A stretch of DNA of 51,922 bases from Chitinophaga pinensis. Lineage in GTDB: Bacteria; Pseudomonadota; Gammaproteobacteria; Burkholderiales; Burkholderiaceae_C. The translations under genes and the position numbers were made by a program. Below are positions 40,172-48,975 of the stretch, one piece after another. The stretch lies in assembly GCA_943326015.2 (NCBI GenBank), contig CALPRQ020000029.1, forward strand, positions 1 through 51,922, given 5' to 3'. The notes below the pieces were generated by a model, which searched no databases, had not been told where the DNA came from, and worked only from the letters and a program-made list of their open reading frames with translations. The first letter of the stretch is position 1, and each line of letters opens with the position of its first letter.

Positions 40172-42120
40172 CCGCACTAGCTGCAGTTTGGAGTTGGTCT
40201 GAGCCGGAACGAGCCGAACCAGATTGTGCAACTATATTGGCTGCCCAAGCGAGTCTAGGCCCGGATGGATGTACGCAGCGTACAACATCGGGCATAGCAC
40301 TCGGTCGACAGCTTTGGCGACTTCTACCCGAGGATGATCTGGATCGACAGGTTCATGTGGACCCGGAAACCGGGTTGGCGCTGATCGCCGATGTCCGGCT
40401 GGACTATCCCGACGAACTGGCTGCAAGCCTTGGTATTAGCGGGAAGGCCTGCTCAGATTCCTACTTGGTTTTTGCTGCGTATCTGCGCTGGGGCGAGCAT
40501 TGCGTCGACCGCCTATACGGCGACTTCGCCTTTGTCGCCTGGGAAGAGCGTACAAAGCGGCTGGTGATGGCTCGGGATTGTCTAGGTGGCCGACCCCTAT
40601 TTTTCCACTACGCCGCAGGGAAAGTAATGGTTGCCAGCTTGCCTCGCGCCCTGGCCGCAATTCCGGGGGTCTGTCTCGGTGTGGACGTGGCGGCTTTCGT
40701 AGATCGGCTGGCCATGGTCGTCGGCCCATCCGATCGGACCCTGTGGCAGAACATTCGACGCTTGCCACCGGGGCATGTGGGGATTGCCGATGATTCGGGG
40801 GTTACCCTGCGGCGCTGGTGGAATCCCAGGCAATTGCCTCCGGTCATTTTTTCCCGCGACGTGGACTATGTCGAAGCTGGTCGCGCCATGCTCGATCAGG
40901 CAGTGGTAGCCAACCTGCGCACCCGTGGGGCGGTGGGGTCGCATCTCAGCGCCGGCCTGGATTCTGGTGGAATTACCGCTACGGCGGCCCGCTACCTGGC
41001 ACCTCGCGGAGAAATTTTGCATGCATTTACCGCCCGACCGCTTCATTCGGCAGTTTCCCATCTGCCGGCAAACAGAATCTACGACGAGAGCCCCCGCGCC
41101 GCCGAGGTGGCGCAGGATTATTCCAATGTTCGGCACCATCTGGTGACTAGCGCAGGGCGAAGACTGATTGATGACCTGGATGCCTGGGCCGACATTTCCG
41201 GTGTTCCGTTCCTAAATCCCGTCAACATTGGCTGGATTGATTCTATTTGCGAAAGAGCTCGGAAGCACGACGTCAGCATACTATTGACTGGCGCCATGGG
41301 TAATCTCACTCTAACCTATGACGGTGAGTTGTTTTTCACTCACGCTTTAGCCATGGGGTACTATCGTTCCTGGTTGAGATTGTTTGGCCATACCTTGCGG
41401 CGTTCCCATCTCCGGACGTCGGGTCGGTGGCTACTAAAAAACCTTGCTGCCTGGCTGCAGCAGCAGGTGCCCAACATTTTCATTGCCACATTGGGAAAAC
41501 ACCTGATGCGGGAACCCGAGATATGCTGGAACGGCCTTCGAGATGAAATAGTCAAACAAAACAACCTGTCGGACCGATATGCCCAGAGCTGGGATCCCCA
41601 TCGACAAGGCTGGGCCACCGACTCCCGCGCACGCCGCAGCGATTTTCTGCAAATGCCTGACTTTGGAGTAGAACAGAAAGCTACGTTGGTGCGCCACGGT
41701 CTGGATGCCCGCAACCCACTGCTTAATCGTCGGCTGGTGGAATTCTCCCTGGGTATTCCGGACGAGCAATATTGCTTGGGGAGTGTGCCGCGCAGCTTAG
41801 CTCGCCGAGTCCTGGCTGATCGCCTGCCTGATTCGGTATGTCAGGGGCAAGACCGAGGCGCCCAGGGAGAGGATTTTCATCTGCATTTTCGGCAGATGCT
41901 ACCCGTGTTACGGAATGAAGTTGCGGCCTGGGAAGCAAATACGGAACTGACCGATATTCTCGATACGGACCGTTTCACTGCCTATCTCGAACGATTCGCT
42001 GCCTGCGATGACATCGCTCTGGCTCGGCAGAATTCTCTGGTTAACGGTGGATTGTTACGCAATATTGCTGCAGTTCGATTTGCCCATCGGACACTGCTCC
42101 CTCTGCGTGACCCTCGTTAG
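40168..42120 (+). CDS. Lasso macrolactam synthetase C (asparagine synthase-like)
   Basis: 650 residues. The N-terminal domain is glutaminase-like (GDFAFVAWEERTKRLVMARD, RPLFFHYAAGKVMVAS) but lacks the catalytic Cys2. The ATP-PP loop is S261-A-G-L-D-S-G-G in GSHLSAGLDSGGI, and the C-terminal DARNPLLNRRLVEFSLGIP is typical of lasso cyclases. It would adenylate the Asp side chain and close the ring on the core N-terminus. It is the last gene of module 1; neither a B2 protease nor an exporter follows it. Confidence 0.9.
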   Translation: MTALAAVWSWSEPERAEPDCATILAAQASLGPDGCTQRTTSGIALGRQLWRLLPEDDLDRQVHVDPETGLALIADVRLDYPDELAASLGISGKACSDSYLVFAAYLRWGEHCVDRLYGDFAFVAWEERTKRLVMARDCLGGRPLFFHYAAGKVMVASLPRALAAIPGVCLGVDVAAFVDRLAMVVGPSDRTLWQNIRRLPPGHVGIADDSGVTLRRWWNPRQLPPVIFSRDVDYVEAGRAMLDQAVVANLRTRGAVGSHLSAGLDSGGITATAARYLAPRGEILHAFTARPLHSAVSHLPANRIYDESPRAAEVAQDYSNVRHHLVTSAGRRLIDDLDAWADISGVPFLNPVNIGWIDSICERARKHDVSILLTGAMGNLTLTYDGELFFTHALAMGYYRSWLRLFGHTLRRSHLRTSGRWLLKNLAAWLQQQVPNIFIATLGKHLMREPEICWNGLRDEIVKQNNLSDRYAQSWDPHRQGWATDSRARRSDFLQMPDFGVEQKATLVRHGLDARNPLLNRRLVEFSLGIPDEQYCLGSVPRSLARRVLADRLPDSVCQGQDRGAQGEDFHLHFRQMLPVLRNEVAAWEANTELTDILDTDRFTAYLERFAACDDIALARQNSLVNGGLLRNIAAVRFAHRTLLPLRDPR

Positions 42121-42151
42121 TCACTTGGGGTAAGAAGGACGTTGACTGATT

Positions 42152-43368
42152 TCAAGGTGCCTTGGCTGCCAGCAGCTTGGCCAGCGACACATGGGGCTTT
42201 TTGGGATCGTGCACCCGCTTGGCTGCGGGCTTGGGCGCTGTCTTGCGCGCGGGCGCCTTGGTATAGCGCTTCATGTCATCACTCTACTCCGCCACCCTTT
42301 GGCTCTGGTCGAGGGGGCTGAACAGATACGCGCAGGCCAGCGCGAACAGCGCCGCAGGCGGGTAGCTCAGCGTATTGACCTCACAGCGCAGTTGCACGGT
42401 CAGATGCAGGAAGGCGCGCTCGATGGTCCAGCGCTGGCGGTACAACCGGGCCAGCGTGGGCGCATCGGCCACGCTCTCGGGTACGGTGCTGAGCAGGTAC
42501 AGCTCGGTCTCGTCGTGGCGCGTGGGCGCGTCGAGATCGACGCGGATGCGCCGCAGCTTGAAACCCTCGCGTCCTCGGGTCGGAGCTTGAGTTGCACCCA
42601 CTGCTCGCTCACGATACTGTTGGCCCCCTCGGGCCGCGCCTGCCCACGCATCGCTTCCAGCGGCGTGAAACGCAAATGGCTGTATTCTCGGATCAGCGAG
42701 TACGCGCCCCGGTCCTCCAGTTCTCCCAGGAAGGCCTCGGTGCAGAAGTTGCGATCGACCAGCCACACCTGGCCCGTGCCTACCAGCGGCCCGACCTGTC
42801 CCAGCAGCTTTCGCTCCTGGGTGTGCCCGTCCTCGCACGGCACCATCGCCTCGATCGTCTCGCGCTGCGGATCGAACACCACCAGCGCCTTGCCCGGCAG
42901 CGGCGCGGCCGTGCTCTCGCGCGTGACCTGCAGCCGATGCTGGCGTCCGTCGAGGTAGTTGCCGTCGAGCACTCGAACCGGCAGGCCCGCGAGCACTTCC
43001 ACGGCGGCTCCGGGCATCGCATCAATCACCTCGCACGCCCGATCGGCGGCAAAGCTCACCAGCGCGGCCGAGGTGCCCGGCTCCAGGCCGTTGAGCTTGT
43101 TGTACACCGACGCCAGCGATACCTCTACATCGGCCTCGCCCTCCAGCCACGCCGCGCGGATCGAGCCGCTTTGGCGCAGCACCACCTGCGTCATCAGCTC
43201 GAACAGGGTCGAGAACAGCAGCTTCCTCGTGTACTGCTGCTGCGCCACCGTCTCGAACCAGCGGTCAAGCTGCACCGCATCGAGCTCGCGCTGCAGCAGC
43301 GCGCGCATCATCACCGGCAGCCGGGCCTTGTCCGCGAAGCGCTTGAGTACGGGGCTGAAGTTCAGCAT
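42152..43368 (-). pseudogene. Decayed IS4-family transposase
   Basis: From MLNFSPVLKRFADKARLPVM at 43368 the minus strand encodes an IS4-family DDE transposase with the first Asp in VRVLDGNYLDG and the second in WLVDRNFC. A one-base deletion near 42575 shifts the frame; the catalytic Glu region YRQRWTIERAFLHL continues in the new frame to a stop at 42284. The typical IS4 tail (RVHDPKKPHVSLAKLL) survives at 42152-42274 after loss of the segment before it. Terminal repeats could not be placed. Confidence 0.85.
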
Positions 43369-43434
43369 CGGATCATCGGATTCTTGTGGTTGCAGCCTGC
43401 GATTGTCTGGGCGACTGCCGCCTGCCTCGCGATC

Positions 43435-43831
43435 ACCTTGGAATCTCTCGGCCTGGACATGCGCGACCCGACGGCCGCCCTGCGATTGGTCGAATATTGC
43501 CTGGCCCTGCCCGACAGCCAGACCCGCCATTTGCTGCACCGCCTGATGGGCGACGTGCTGCCCCCGAAATCCTGCAGGCCCGCAGCAAGGGGCTGCCGAC
43601 TGGCATGAGGGTGCGGCGGCAGATCTGTCAGCCCTGCGCGCGGAAGTGGAGCGCCTGCAGCAGCATGGCAGCCCGGGGGGCTACCTCGACCTGCAGGCCA
43701 TGGAGCGCGCGCTGGACGATTCGCCAACGGATAACTGGAGTGGCAATGATGTGCCCCATGATTTGCGGCTAAAATTGTTGCGTGGTTTGTCAGTGGGCAC
43801 CTTCATCCGCTATGTTGATAGTCGCAATTGA
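43435..43831 (+). pseudogene. C-terminal remnant of a second lasso cyclase (C2)
   Basis: Reading with two frame changes gives GLDMRDPTAALRLVEYCLAL, then EILQARSKG, then ADWHEGAAADLSALRAEVER and LRGLSVGTFIRYVDSRN with a stop at 43829. This is the C-terminal quarter of a lasso asparagine synthase-like protein, matching the DARNPLLNRRLVEFSLGIP region of the intact copy. Both frame breaks (in the C run at 43560 and near 43600) are single missing bases. The ATP-binding domain is gone, so it cannot be active. The IS4 remnant abuts the truncation. Confidence 0.85.
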
Positions 43832-43892
43832 TGACTGAAAAACGACAGCCCCGCCTCATTCAATAGGCCATTGACATTCCAAGGAGACTCGC

Positions 43893-44065
43893 ATGGAAGA
43901 AATCAATCAAGCTACCGTCGTAGCTGACCGCGCTGAAACGACCCACGCCAGGGCCGGCTATGTTGCACCGAGCTTGGTTCGCATCGGTTCCATGAATGAA
44001 AAACTCAAAACTCCACCTTTAGTAAAGTCGGTATAAATTATGATGGCCTTGGCTTCGTGTCTTAA
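43893..44065 (+). pseudogene. Second lasso-type precursor A2, frameshifted
   Basis: An aaggag site precedes the ATG at 43893. As read, 47 residues end at 44036. The leader AGYVAPSLVRIGSMNEK has the lasso consensus YxxPxLxxxG. Adding one A to the run at 43999-44003 continues as TQNSTFSKVGINYDGLGFVS, stopping at 44063, and places Thr exactly at the -2 position of the YxxPxLxxxGxxxxxT motif. The restored core ends GFVS, much like GFYS of A1. The restored core has no Asp or Glu at ring position 7-9, so its chemistry is unclear. Confidence 0.75.
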
Positions 44066-44185
44066 GGTAAGTGCAGATAGCTATTAAATTTTCACATGCA
44101 TGGAGTTTGTCAGTAATATTGGAATTTGAACTACTCAGGTTGCCATTTATTGACAAGTAATTTTTAACAGATAAATTTAAAAATC

Positions 44186-44455
44186 TTGAATTCATTCCTG
44201 TTCACCAGAAGTCCGGACCTGATTGCCACCGACATGGATGGCGAAACCGTCATGATGAGTATCGAGCGCGGCGAGTACTTCGGGCTGGGCAGCCTCGGCG
44301 GTCGGGTCTGGGAATTGCTGGCACAGCCCATGACGCTGGACCAGTTGACCGATGCCGTCTGCGCCGAGTTCGACGTCGATGCCACGACCTGCCTTGCCGA
44401 CCTGCAGCGTTTTCTTGACGACTTGCTGGCCAACGGCATCGTGAAGCCGGCCTGA
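44186..44455 (+). CDS. Second lasso B1 protein (PqqD-like RRE)
   Basis: 89 residues if the TTG at 44186 is the start; an ATG at about 44234 would cut into the conserved domain. DMDGETVMMSIERGEYFGLG, GGRVWELLAQPMTLDQLTDA and LQRFLDDLLANGIV match the first B1 protein closely in pattern. It binds lasso leaders and hands them to the adjacent B2 protease. The upstream 150 bases are AT-rich and show no gene. Confidence 0.85.
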   Translation: MNSFLFTRSPDLIATDMDGETVMMSIERGEYFGLGSLGGRVWELLAQPMTLDQLTDAVCAEFDVDATTCLADLQRFLDDLLANGIVKPA

Positions 44456-44461
44456 GCCGTC

Positions 44462-44947
44462 TTGTCGGTGCTGGTCATCTGCTTGCGCAAGCTGCGCAGT
44501 GCGCGTCGGGCGCCACGCTTCGTCTTGCTGTGGCTGCTGCCGGTCTGGCTGTTGCTGGGCTTGGCCAGGCTGCTGATACAGGGCCTGACCTTTGCCCGCA
44601 TGGCGCCGCACTTGGGCCACGCCATGGGCACTGCGGCGGTTCTGCCCCTGTTGACGGCCCCGAAACAAGTTCAAGCCCGTCTGATTGGCCGCACGGTACA
44701 GACGGCCGCGCGCTACACCCCCTGGGAATCCAACTGCTTTCCACAAGCCGTCGTGGCCCGCCTGCTGTTGGGCTTGTATCGCATTCCCTACACCCTCTGC
44801 TTCGGCCTGATGCGCGGGCCTGCCTCAGGTGAAATCCAGGCCCATGCCTGGGTGGCGGCCGGCCCGGTGGCCGTGACCGGCAGGTTCAGCTTTGACCGTT
44901 TTACCGTCGTGGGGGTTTTTACGTCCCTGCCAGTGACGCCTTCATGA
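44462..44947 (+). CDS. Lasso B2 leader protease (transglutaminase-like)
   Basis: 161 residues with a TTG start six bases after B1. A hydrophobic N-terminal segment (FVLLWLLPVWLLLGLARLLI) precedes the papain/transglutaminase-like domain. The likely triad is C92 in ESNCFPQAVVA, H128 in QAHAWV and D145 in RFSFDRF. B2 removes the leader before macrocyclisation. It is the only B2 in the window and so would have to serve both precursors. Confidence 0.9.
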   Translation: MSVLVICLRKLRSARRAPRFVLLWLLPVWLLLGLARLLIQGLTFARMAPHLGHAMGTAAVLPLLTAPKQVQARLIGRTVQTAARYTPWESNCFPQAVVARLLLGLYRIPYTLCFGLMRGPASGEIQAHAWVAAGPVAVTGRFSFDRFTVVGVFTSLPVTPS

Positions 44948-46725
44948 CCGCCGCCTTGATGGCTTTCTGGCGCCTGTTGCGCCAGGCCCCGCTGGCCCGG
45001 ACCCTAGTCGTGCTGCTGTTGATGGTGCTGGTCAGCCTGACCGAGGGCATCGGCTTGCTGCTGCTGGTGCCCTTGCTGGAATGGCTTGGCAATCCGCAAC
45101 ACCCGCGGCTGCCGGCAGCAAGCTGGGGCGCTTGGCCGGGCTGGGTGGAGCAGACCGGGCCAGCCGCTTTGCTGGCCGGGTTTGTCTGCCTGGTGGCCTT
45201 GCGCAGCGCCGTCCAATATGGGCGCGAGCAGTGGGGTCAGCATCTCCAGCATGAACTGGTGGATACACTGCGCCAACGCTGCTTTGCCGCGCTGCTGCGG
45301 GTCGAATGGCGCTGGCTGACCAGCACCCGCCACGCAGACCACGCCAATTTGCTGCTGAACGACGTCAACCGTGTAGGCGTTGGCTTGTACTTCGGCATCA
45401 ACCTGCTGGCCAGTGCCATCACCCTGCAGGCCTATTTGTTGACTGCGACGGCCTTGTCCTGGCCGCTGACCCTGGTCGCACTGTGCAGCGGCACCCTGGT
45501 GTTTGGCCTGCTGGCTGGCCAGCGCCGCCACGCCCTGCAGTTGGGCCACAACCTGAGCCAAGCCAGCCGCGCCATGCAAGGCAATGTGCAGGAGAGCCTG
45601 GCCGGCATCAAGCTGGCCAAGATCCTGGGCACCGAGCATCGCCACCTGGACCATTTTGTCGACACCACGGCCCGGCTGCGTGCCCAGCAGTTGCAGTTTG
45701 CCGCCAGCACCGGCTTGTCGCGCGCGGGTTTCCAGCTGGCGGGAGCGATGCTGCTGGCTGCCTACGTCTATCTGGGGCTGACCTGGTGGCAGACCCCGGT
45801 GCCCGTGCTGTTGACGTTGGTGCTGATCTTCAGCCGCCTGATTCCGCTGCTGATGTCGGCGCACCAGCAGTTGCACCACTGGCTGCACGCCCTGCCGGCC
45901 CTGCAGCAGACCGAGCAGCTGCTGGCTGACTGCGAGGCCGCTGCCGAGCCTCAAGGTCACACCGATACCCAGGCTGAACTGCCCGCTGTCGTCCGCCATG
46001 CCATCGAACTGCGGGGCGTGAGCTTTTGCCATGTGGGGCGCGACCGCCCCGCCGTCGCGCAACTGGACCTGACCCTGCCTGCCCGCACGACCACCGCCAT
46101 CATGGGACACTCGGGTGCCGGCAAGAGCACGCTAGCTGACCTGCTGATGGGTTTGCTGCAGCCGCAGCAGGGCGAAATCCGCGTCGATGGCGTGCCGATC
46201 AGTGGCGCGCTGCGCAAGCAGTGGCGCCGGCAGGTGGCTTACGTGCCGCAGGAATGCTTTCTGTTCCATGACAGCATCCGCCACAACCTGCTCTGGAGCG
46301 AGGGCCAGGCCACCGAGGCTGACTTGCGCCTGGCGCTGCAGCGCGCGGCGGCCGATTTTGTTTTCGACCTGCCGCAGGGCCTCGATACCGTGGTGGGCGA
46401 CGGCGGCATGCGCCTGTCCGGTGGCGAACGTCAACGCATTGCCCTGGCCCGCGCCTTGTTGAAACGGCCGAGCCTGCTGATTCTGGACGAGGCCACCAGC
46501 GCTCTGGATACCGACAACGAGGCGCGCATACGCCGCGCGATTGAGCAGCTCCACGGCGACCTGACCGTGGTCATCATCGGTCACCGGCTGCCAACACTTG
46601 AGCACGCCGACCAGGTGCTTGTGCTGCAGGCAGGCACCGTCAAGGCCCAGGGTAGCTGGGCTGACGTTCGTCAGCACCTTGCAACTTCAACCACGCATGT
46701 GCAACCCATCCATGACACTCGCTGA
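44944..46725 (+). CDS. Lasso peptide ABC exporter D
   Basis: 593 residues, ATG overlapping the B2 stop. A fused half-transporter: about six membrane helices (residues 15-310) then the ATPase with Walker A GHSGAGKST (from G388), signature LSGGERQRI (491 on) and Walker B LLILDEATSALD. Position directly after B1-B2 fits the D exporter of lasso loci, which also gives self-immunity in known cases. No peptidase domain is present, as expected when B2 does the cleavage. Confidence 0.9.
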   Translation: MTAALMAFWRLLRQAPLARTLVVLLLMVLVSLTEGIGLLLLVPLLEWLGNPQHPRLPAASWGAWPGWVEQTGPAALLAGFVCLVALRSAVQYGREQWGQHLQHELVDTLRQRCFAALLRVEWRWLTSTRHADHANLLLNDVNRVGVGLYFGINLLASAITLQAYLLTATALSWPLTLVALCSGTLVFGLLAGQRRHALQLGHNLSQASRAMQGNVQESLAGIKLAKILGTEHRHLDHFVDTTARLRAQQLQFAASTGLSRAGFQLAGAMLLAAYVYLGLTWWQTPVPVLLTLVLIFSRLIPLLMSAHQQLHHWLHALPALQQTEQLLADCEAAAEPQGHTDTQAELPAVVRHAIELRGVSFCHVGRDRPAVAQLDLTLPARTTTAIMGHSGAGKSTLADLLMGLLQPQQGEIRVDGVPISGALRKQWRRQVAYVPQECFLFHDSIRHNLLWSEGQATEADLRLALQRAAADFVFDLPQGLDTVVGDGGMRLSGGERQRIALARALLKRPSLLILDEATSALDTDNEARIRRAIEQLHGDLTVVIIGHRLPTLEHADQVLVLQAGTVKAQGSWADVRQHLATSTTHVQPIHDTR

Positions 46726-47968
46726 CCTCCCGTTGCTCTTGCTGGATCTGATCTCTCCTGCACATGCTGTCCCGCAAGACCGCTTGGATGCCTTGTCCGA
46801 CCAGGACTGGGAGGTCATGCTCAAGATGGTGCAGCAGCACCGGCTGGGCCCGCTGCTGCATTGGCAACTGGGCCGTGCCCATGCACAGCTGCAATGCCCT
46901 GAACCCGTAAAGGCCCGGCTCCAGGCGAACTATCGGCAGAGTGTCTTGCGCAATTTGATGGTGCAACGGGAGCTGCTGCTGGTGCACGATGTCTTGCATG
47001 CCGCCGGAATTCCCTGTGTTGCGTTGAAGGGAGCATTCCTGGCTTTTTATGCCTACCCTCATTCATCGCTGCGTCCCCTGCGCGACCTGGATATTCTGGT
47101 TCCCGATGATCGCGTTTTGCAGGCCTTCCAGGCATTGCTTGACGGTGGTCTGACCCGTATTGAAAAATACCAAGGTAGACCCGAAGCATTTGTCGATCTT
47201 GATAACAAGCATCTGCCACCTTTGTGTTCGCCATCCGGTACCCTGAATATCGAGCTTCACAACCGGATATTTCACCCGGAACATTGCGAAAGCGGTACCC
47301 CGGATCTCAGCGAGGAGCCGGGCTTTTGGCAGAGAACGGTAGAAGTCCGGTTGGCGCAAGCCATGATTCGGTATGAGTCGCCTACCGATTTGCTGTTTCA
47401 CATGATTGTCCATGCCGTGTACGATCATGAATTCAACAACGGCCCTTTGCTGATCAGTGACTTGGCCTTCCTGTTGGATGCCTATCAGATAGACTGGCCG
47501 CTGTTTTGGGCCTTGGCAGAGAGGGGACGGTACACCCGAGGATGTTGCCTGGCCTTGAAGTTGACTGAGCGGTACTGGGGTGGCAAGTCGATTGAATGGG
47601 CTTCCACCCTGCCCATGAATCCGGCCGACTATGACGTTCAAATGAACCGTGCTGTGCATCTGATGCTGCGTGACTTTGATGCCAGAGGAGATGTCGCACT
47701 AGGCGCCACAATGACCGGGAAATCGACCTTGTTTTCCAAGGCAGCCCATGTACTGAACCGCTTGTTCGTGTCCAGGGCGGTTCTGTCCACACAGCATCCG
47801 GTAGGTCAATATGACTGGCGCATCTATTTCTACTACCCCGTCAGATGGTGGCGGCTGTTGACCCAAAGGCTCCCCGAGTTCTGGCGAGTCAGAAAGGCCA
47901 GCCACTTGCAACACGAAGTCGCAGAAGTCAGGGGGCTTCGCCAGTGGTTGCAACAAGAGCTGCATTGA
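46712..47968 (+). CDS. NTP_transf_5-type nucleotidyltransferase
   Basis: 418 residues from the ATG at 46712 (MTLADLPLL), which overlaps the exporter end by 14 bases; an ATG at 46697 is also possible. GIPCVALKGAFLAFYAYPHS and LRPLRDLDILVPDD carry the metal-binding D125-x-D127 of the minimal nucleotidyltransferase fold. The family is common beside PqqD/lasso genes. A nucleotidyltransferase modifies the lasso peptide pseudomycoidin, so peptide phosphorylation or nucleotidylation is possible; this is inference. GC is lower than in the exporter. Confidence 0.8.
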   Translation: MTLADLPLLLLDLISPAHAVPQDRLDALSDQDWEVMLKMVQQHRLGPLLHWQLGRAHAQLQCPEPVKARLQANYRQSVLRNLMVQRELLLVHDVLHAAGIPCVALKGAFLAFYAYPHSSLRPLRDLDILVPDDRVLQAFQALLDGGLTRIEKYQGRPEAFVDLDNKHLPPLCSPSGTLNIELHNRIFHPEHCESGTPDLSEEPGFWQRTVEVRLAQAMIRYESPTDLLFHMIVHAVYDHEFNNGPLLISDLAFLLDAYQIDWPLFWALAERGRYTRGCCLALKLTERYWGGKSIEWASTLPMNPADYDVQMNRAVHLMLRDFDARGDVALGATMTGKSTLFSKAAHVLNRLFVSRAVLSTQHPVGQYDWRIYFYYPVRWWRLLTQRLPEFWRVRKASHLQHEVAEVRGLRQWLQQELH

Positions 47969-48134
47969 GCCTGACCAGGCACCCGGCATCGCGGTCGGTC
48001 GCGATGATCATCGGCGCGGCGCTTTGGGGGCGGACGGCGTCCGGGGCCTGATGCGCAGCAAGCCAGCCATGGTCCTGAAATGCTGCCGGTAGGGCGCTGG
48101 CGTGAAGCGCAGCCGCAACGCGAGGCTGGAGTGA

Positions 48135-48863
48135 TCAGGGTGCCGGGCATTCCAGGTAGCCGTCCTTCTGTGCTGGATCCGGGCACCAGCTTGACATGTC
48201 GACCAGGTAGGCATCGGCTCGCCGTTCCTGCGCCTTCTTGAGCATCTGCGTCGCCTGCAACCGGTCGGTGCTGGTGGCAACGCTGCGGTAGCTGCCTTGG
48301 CGCAGGTAGGCCGCGGCGTTGAGCAGGCCCAGCTTCGAGGCGATGGTTCCGACTTCGTAGCGGGCGTCAGCCAGCGCGCGGTCGCCGCCATAGACCACGC
48401 CCCAGGTCGTGCTCTGGCCGGTTTGCGATTGCGTCTGCTGCACCAGCGCCGAGTTGGCCGAGACGCTCGACGACAGTGCTGACTGGACCCGGTCGGTCTT
48501 GGCCGCCAGCGCCTGGTTGATCTGTGCCAGGCTGGTGCCGTCGCTGGTCGGGCTGGCGCCCTGTACGCGGGCCTGCGTCAGTGCCTGGCTCAGGCGCTCG
48601 TTCTGGTCCTTGAGGTCGGCGATCAGCGCCTGGGCCTTGACCAGGCTGCCGTCGGACTGCGTCAGCCTGGCCTTCCACTGCAGGCCGGCGAAGCTGCCTT
48701 CCTCGAAGCCGGCGGCCACCAGCATGCCGTTGATCGCGGCTGGCCAGAGGATGAGCAGCACGCCGAGCAGCAACAGCAGGGCGTCGCGCAGCAGTGCCAC
48801 CAGATCCTTGCCGGTCGCGATCAGCCCGGCCAGCGGATTCCCGTTTTCGGTCTTGTCCGGCAT
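48135..48863 (-). CDS. Hypothetical membrane protein with coiled-coil region
   Basis: 242 residues. One or two hydrophobic stretches near residues 20-52 (LLRDALLLLLGVLLILWPAA), then a Gln/Ala/Ser-rich region likely to be coiled coil (LIADLKDQNERLSQALTQAR) and a soluble C-terminal part with SKLGLLNAAAYLRQGSYRSV. I do not recognise the family. It marks the return to high-GC, chromosomal-type sequence after the island; the 166 bases to the nucleotidyltransferase show nothing clear. Confidence 0.65.
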   Translation of the reverse strand: MPDKTENGNPLAGLIATGKDLVALLRDALLLLLGVLLILWPAAINGMLVAAGFEEGSFAGLQWKARLTQSDGSLVKAQALIADLKDQNERLSQALTQARVQGASPTSDGTSLAQINQALAAKTDRVQSALSSSVSANSALVQQTQSQTGQSTTWGVVYGGDRALADARYEVGTIASKLGLLNAAAYLRQGSYRSVATSTDRLQATQMLKKAQERRADAYLVDMSSWCPDPAQKDGYLECPAP

Positions 48864-48975
48864 GTGCAGCTCCCTGTTTTTTCGGCAGCATAAGCGGGTG
48901 GCTGTCGGGCGTCCAGCGACGGGTCATGCCAGAATGATCGGCCCCGGCCCGTGCGGCTGCCCTCTGGACCTATCG

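Noticed and set aside
34831-42165. ccaaggcaccttga at 34831-34844 and its reverse complement at 42152-42165 as matching IS ends flanking module 1
   Set aside because: The 14-base match is itself nearly palindromic and at 42152 codes for the transposase tail; similarity beyond it is weak. Chance or distant IS relation cannot be told apart.
42592-43608. Long plus-strand open frame across the IS4 region read as one protein
   Set aside because: Most of it is the shadow of the transposase on the other strand; only its last 60 codons, after 43435, encode cyclase-like sequence, which is listed as the C2 remnant.
43893-44036. The 47-residue reading of A2 as a complete functional precursor
   Set aside because: Its end after the leader (LKTPPLVKSV) is too short, has no Asp or Glu for ring closure and breaks the Thr(-2) rule that the alternative frame satisfies exactly.
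34331-48134. Direct repeats of the tRNA-Arg 3' end as attachment sites of an integrative element
   Set aside because: No copy of the gggttcgatccccgcc segment was found at the right side of the island, and no integrase gene is present.
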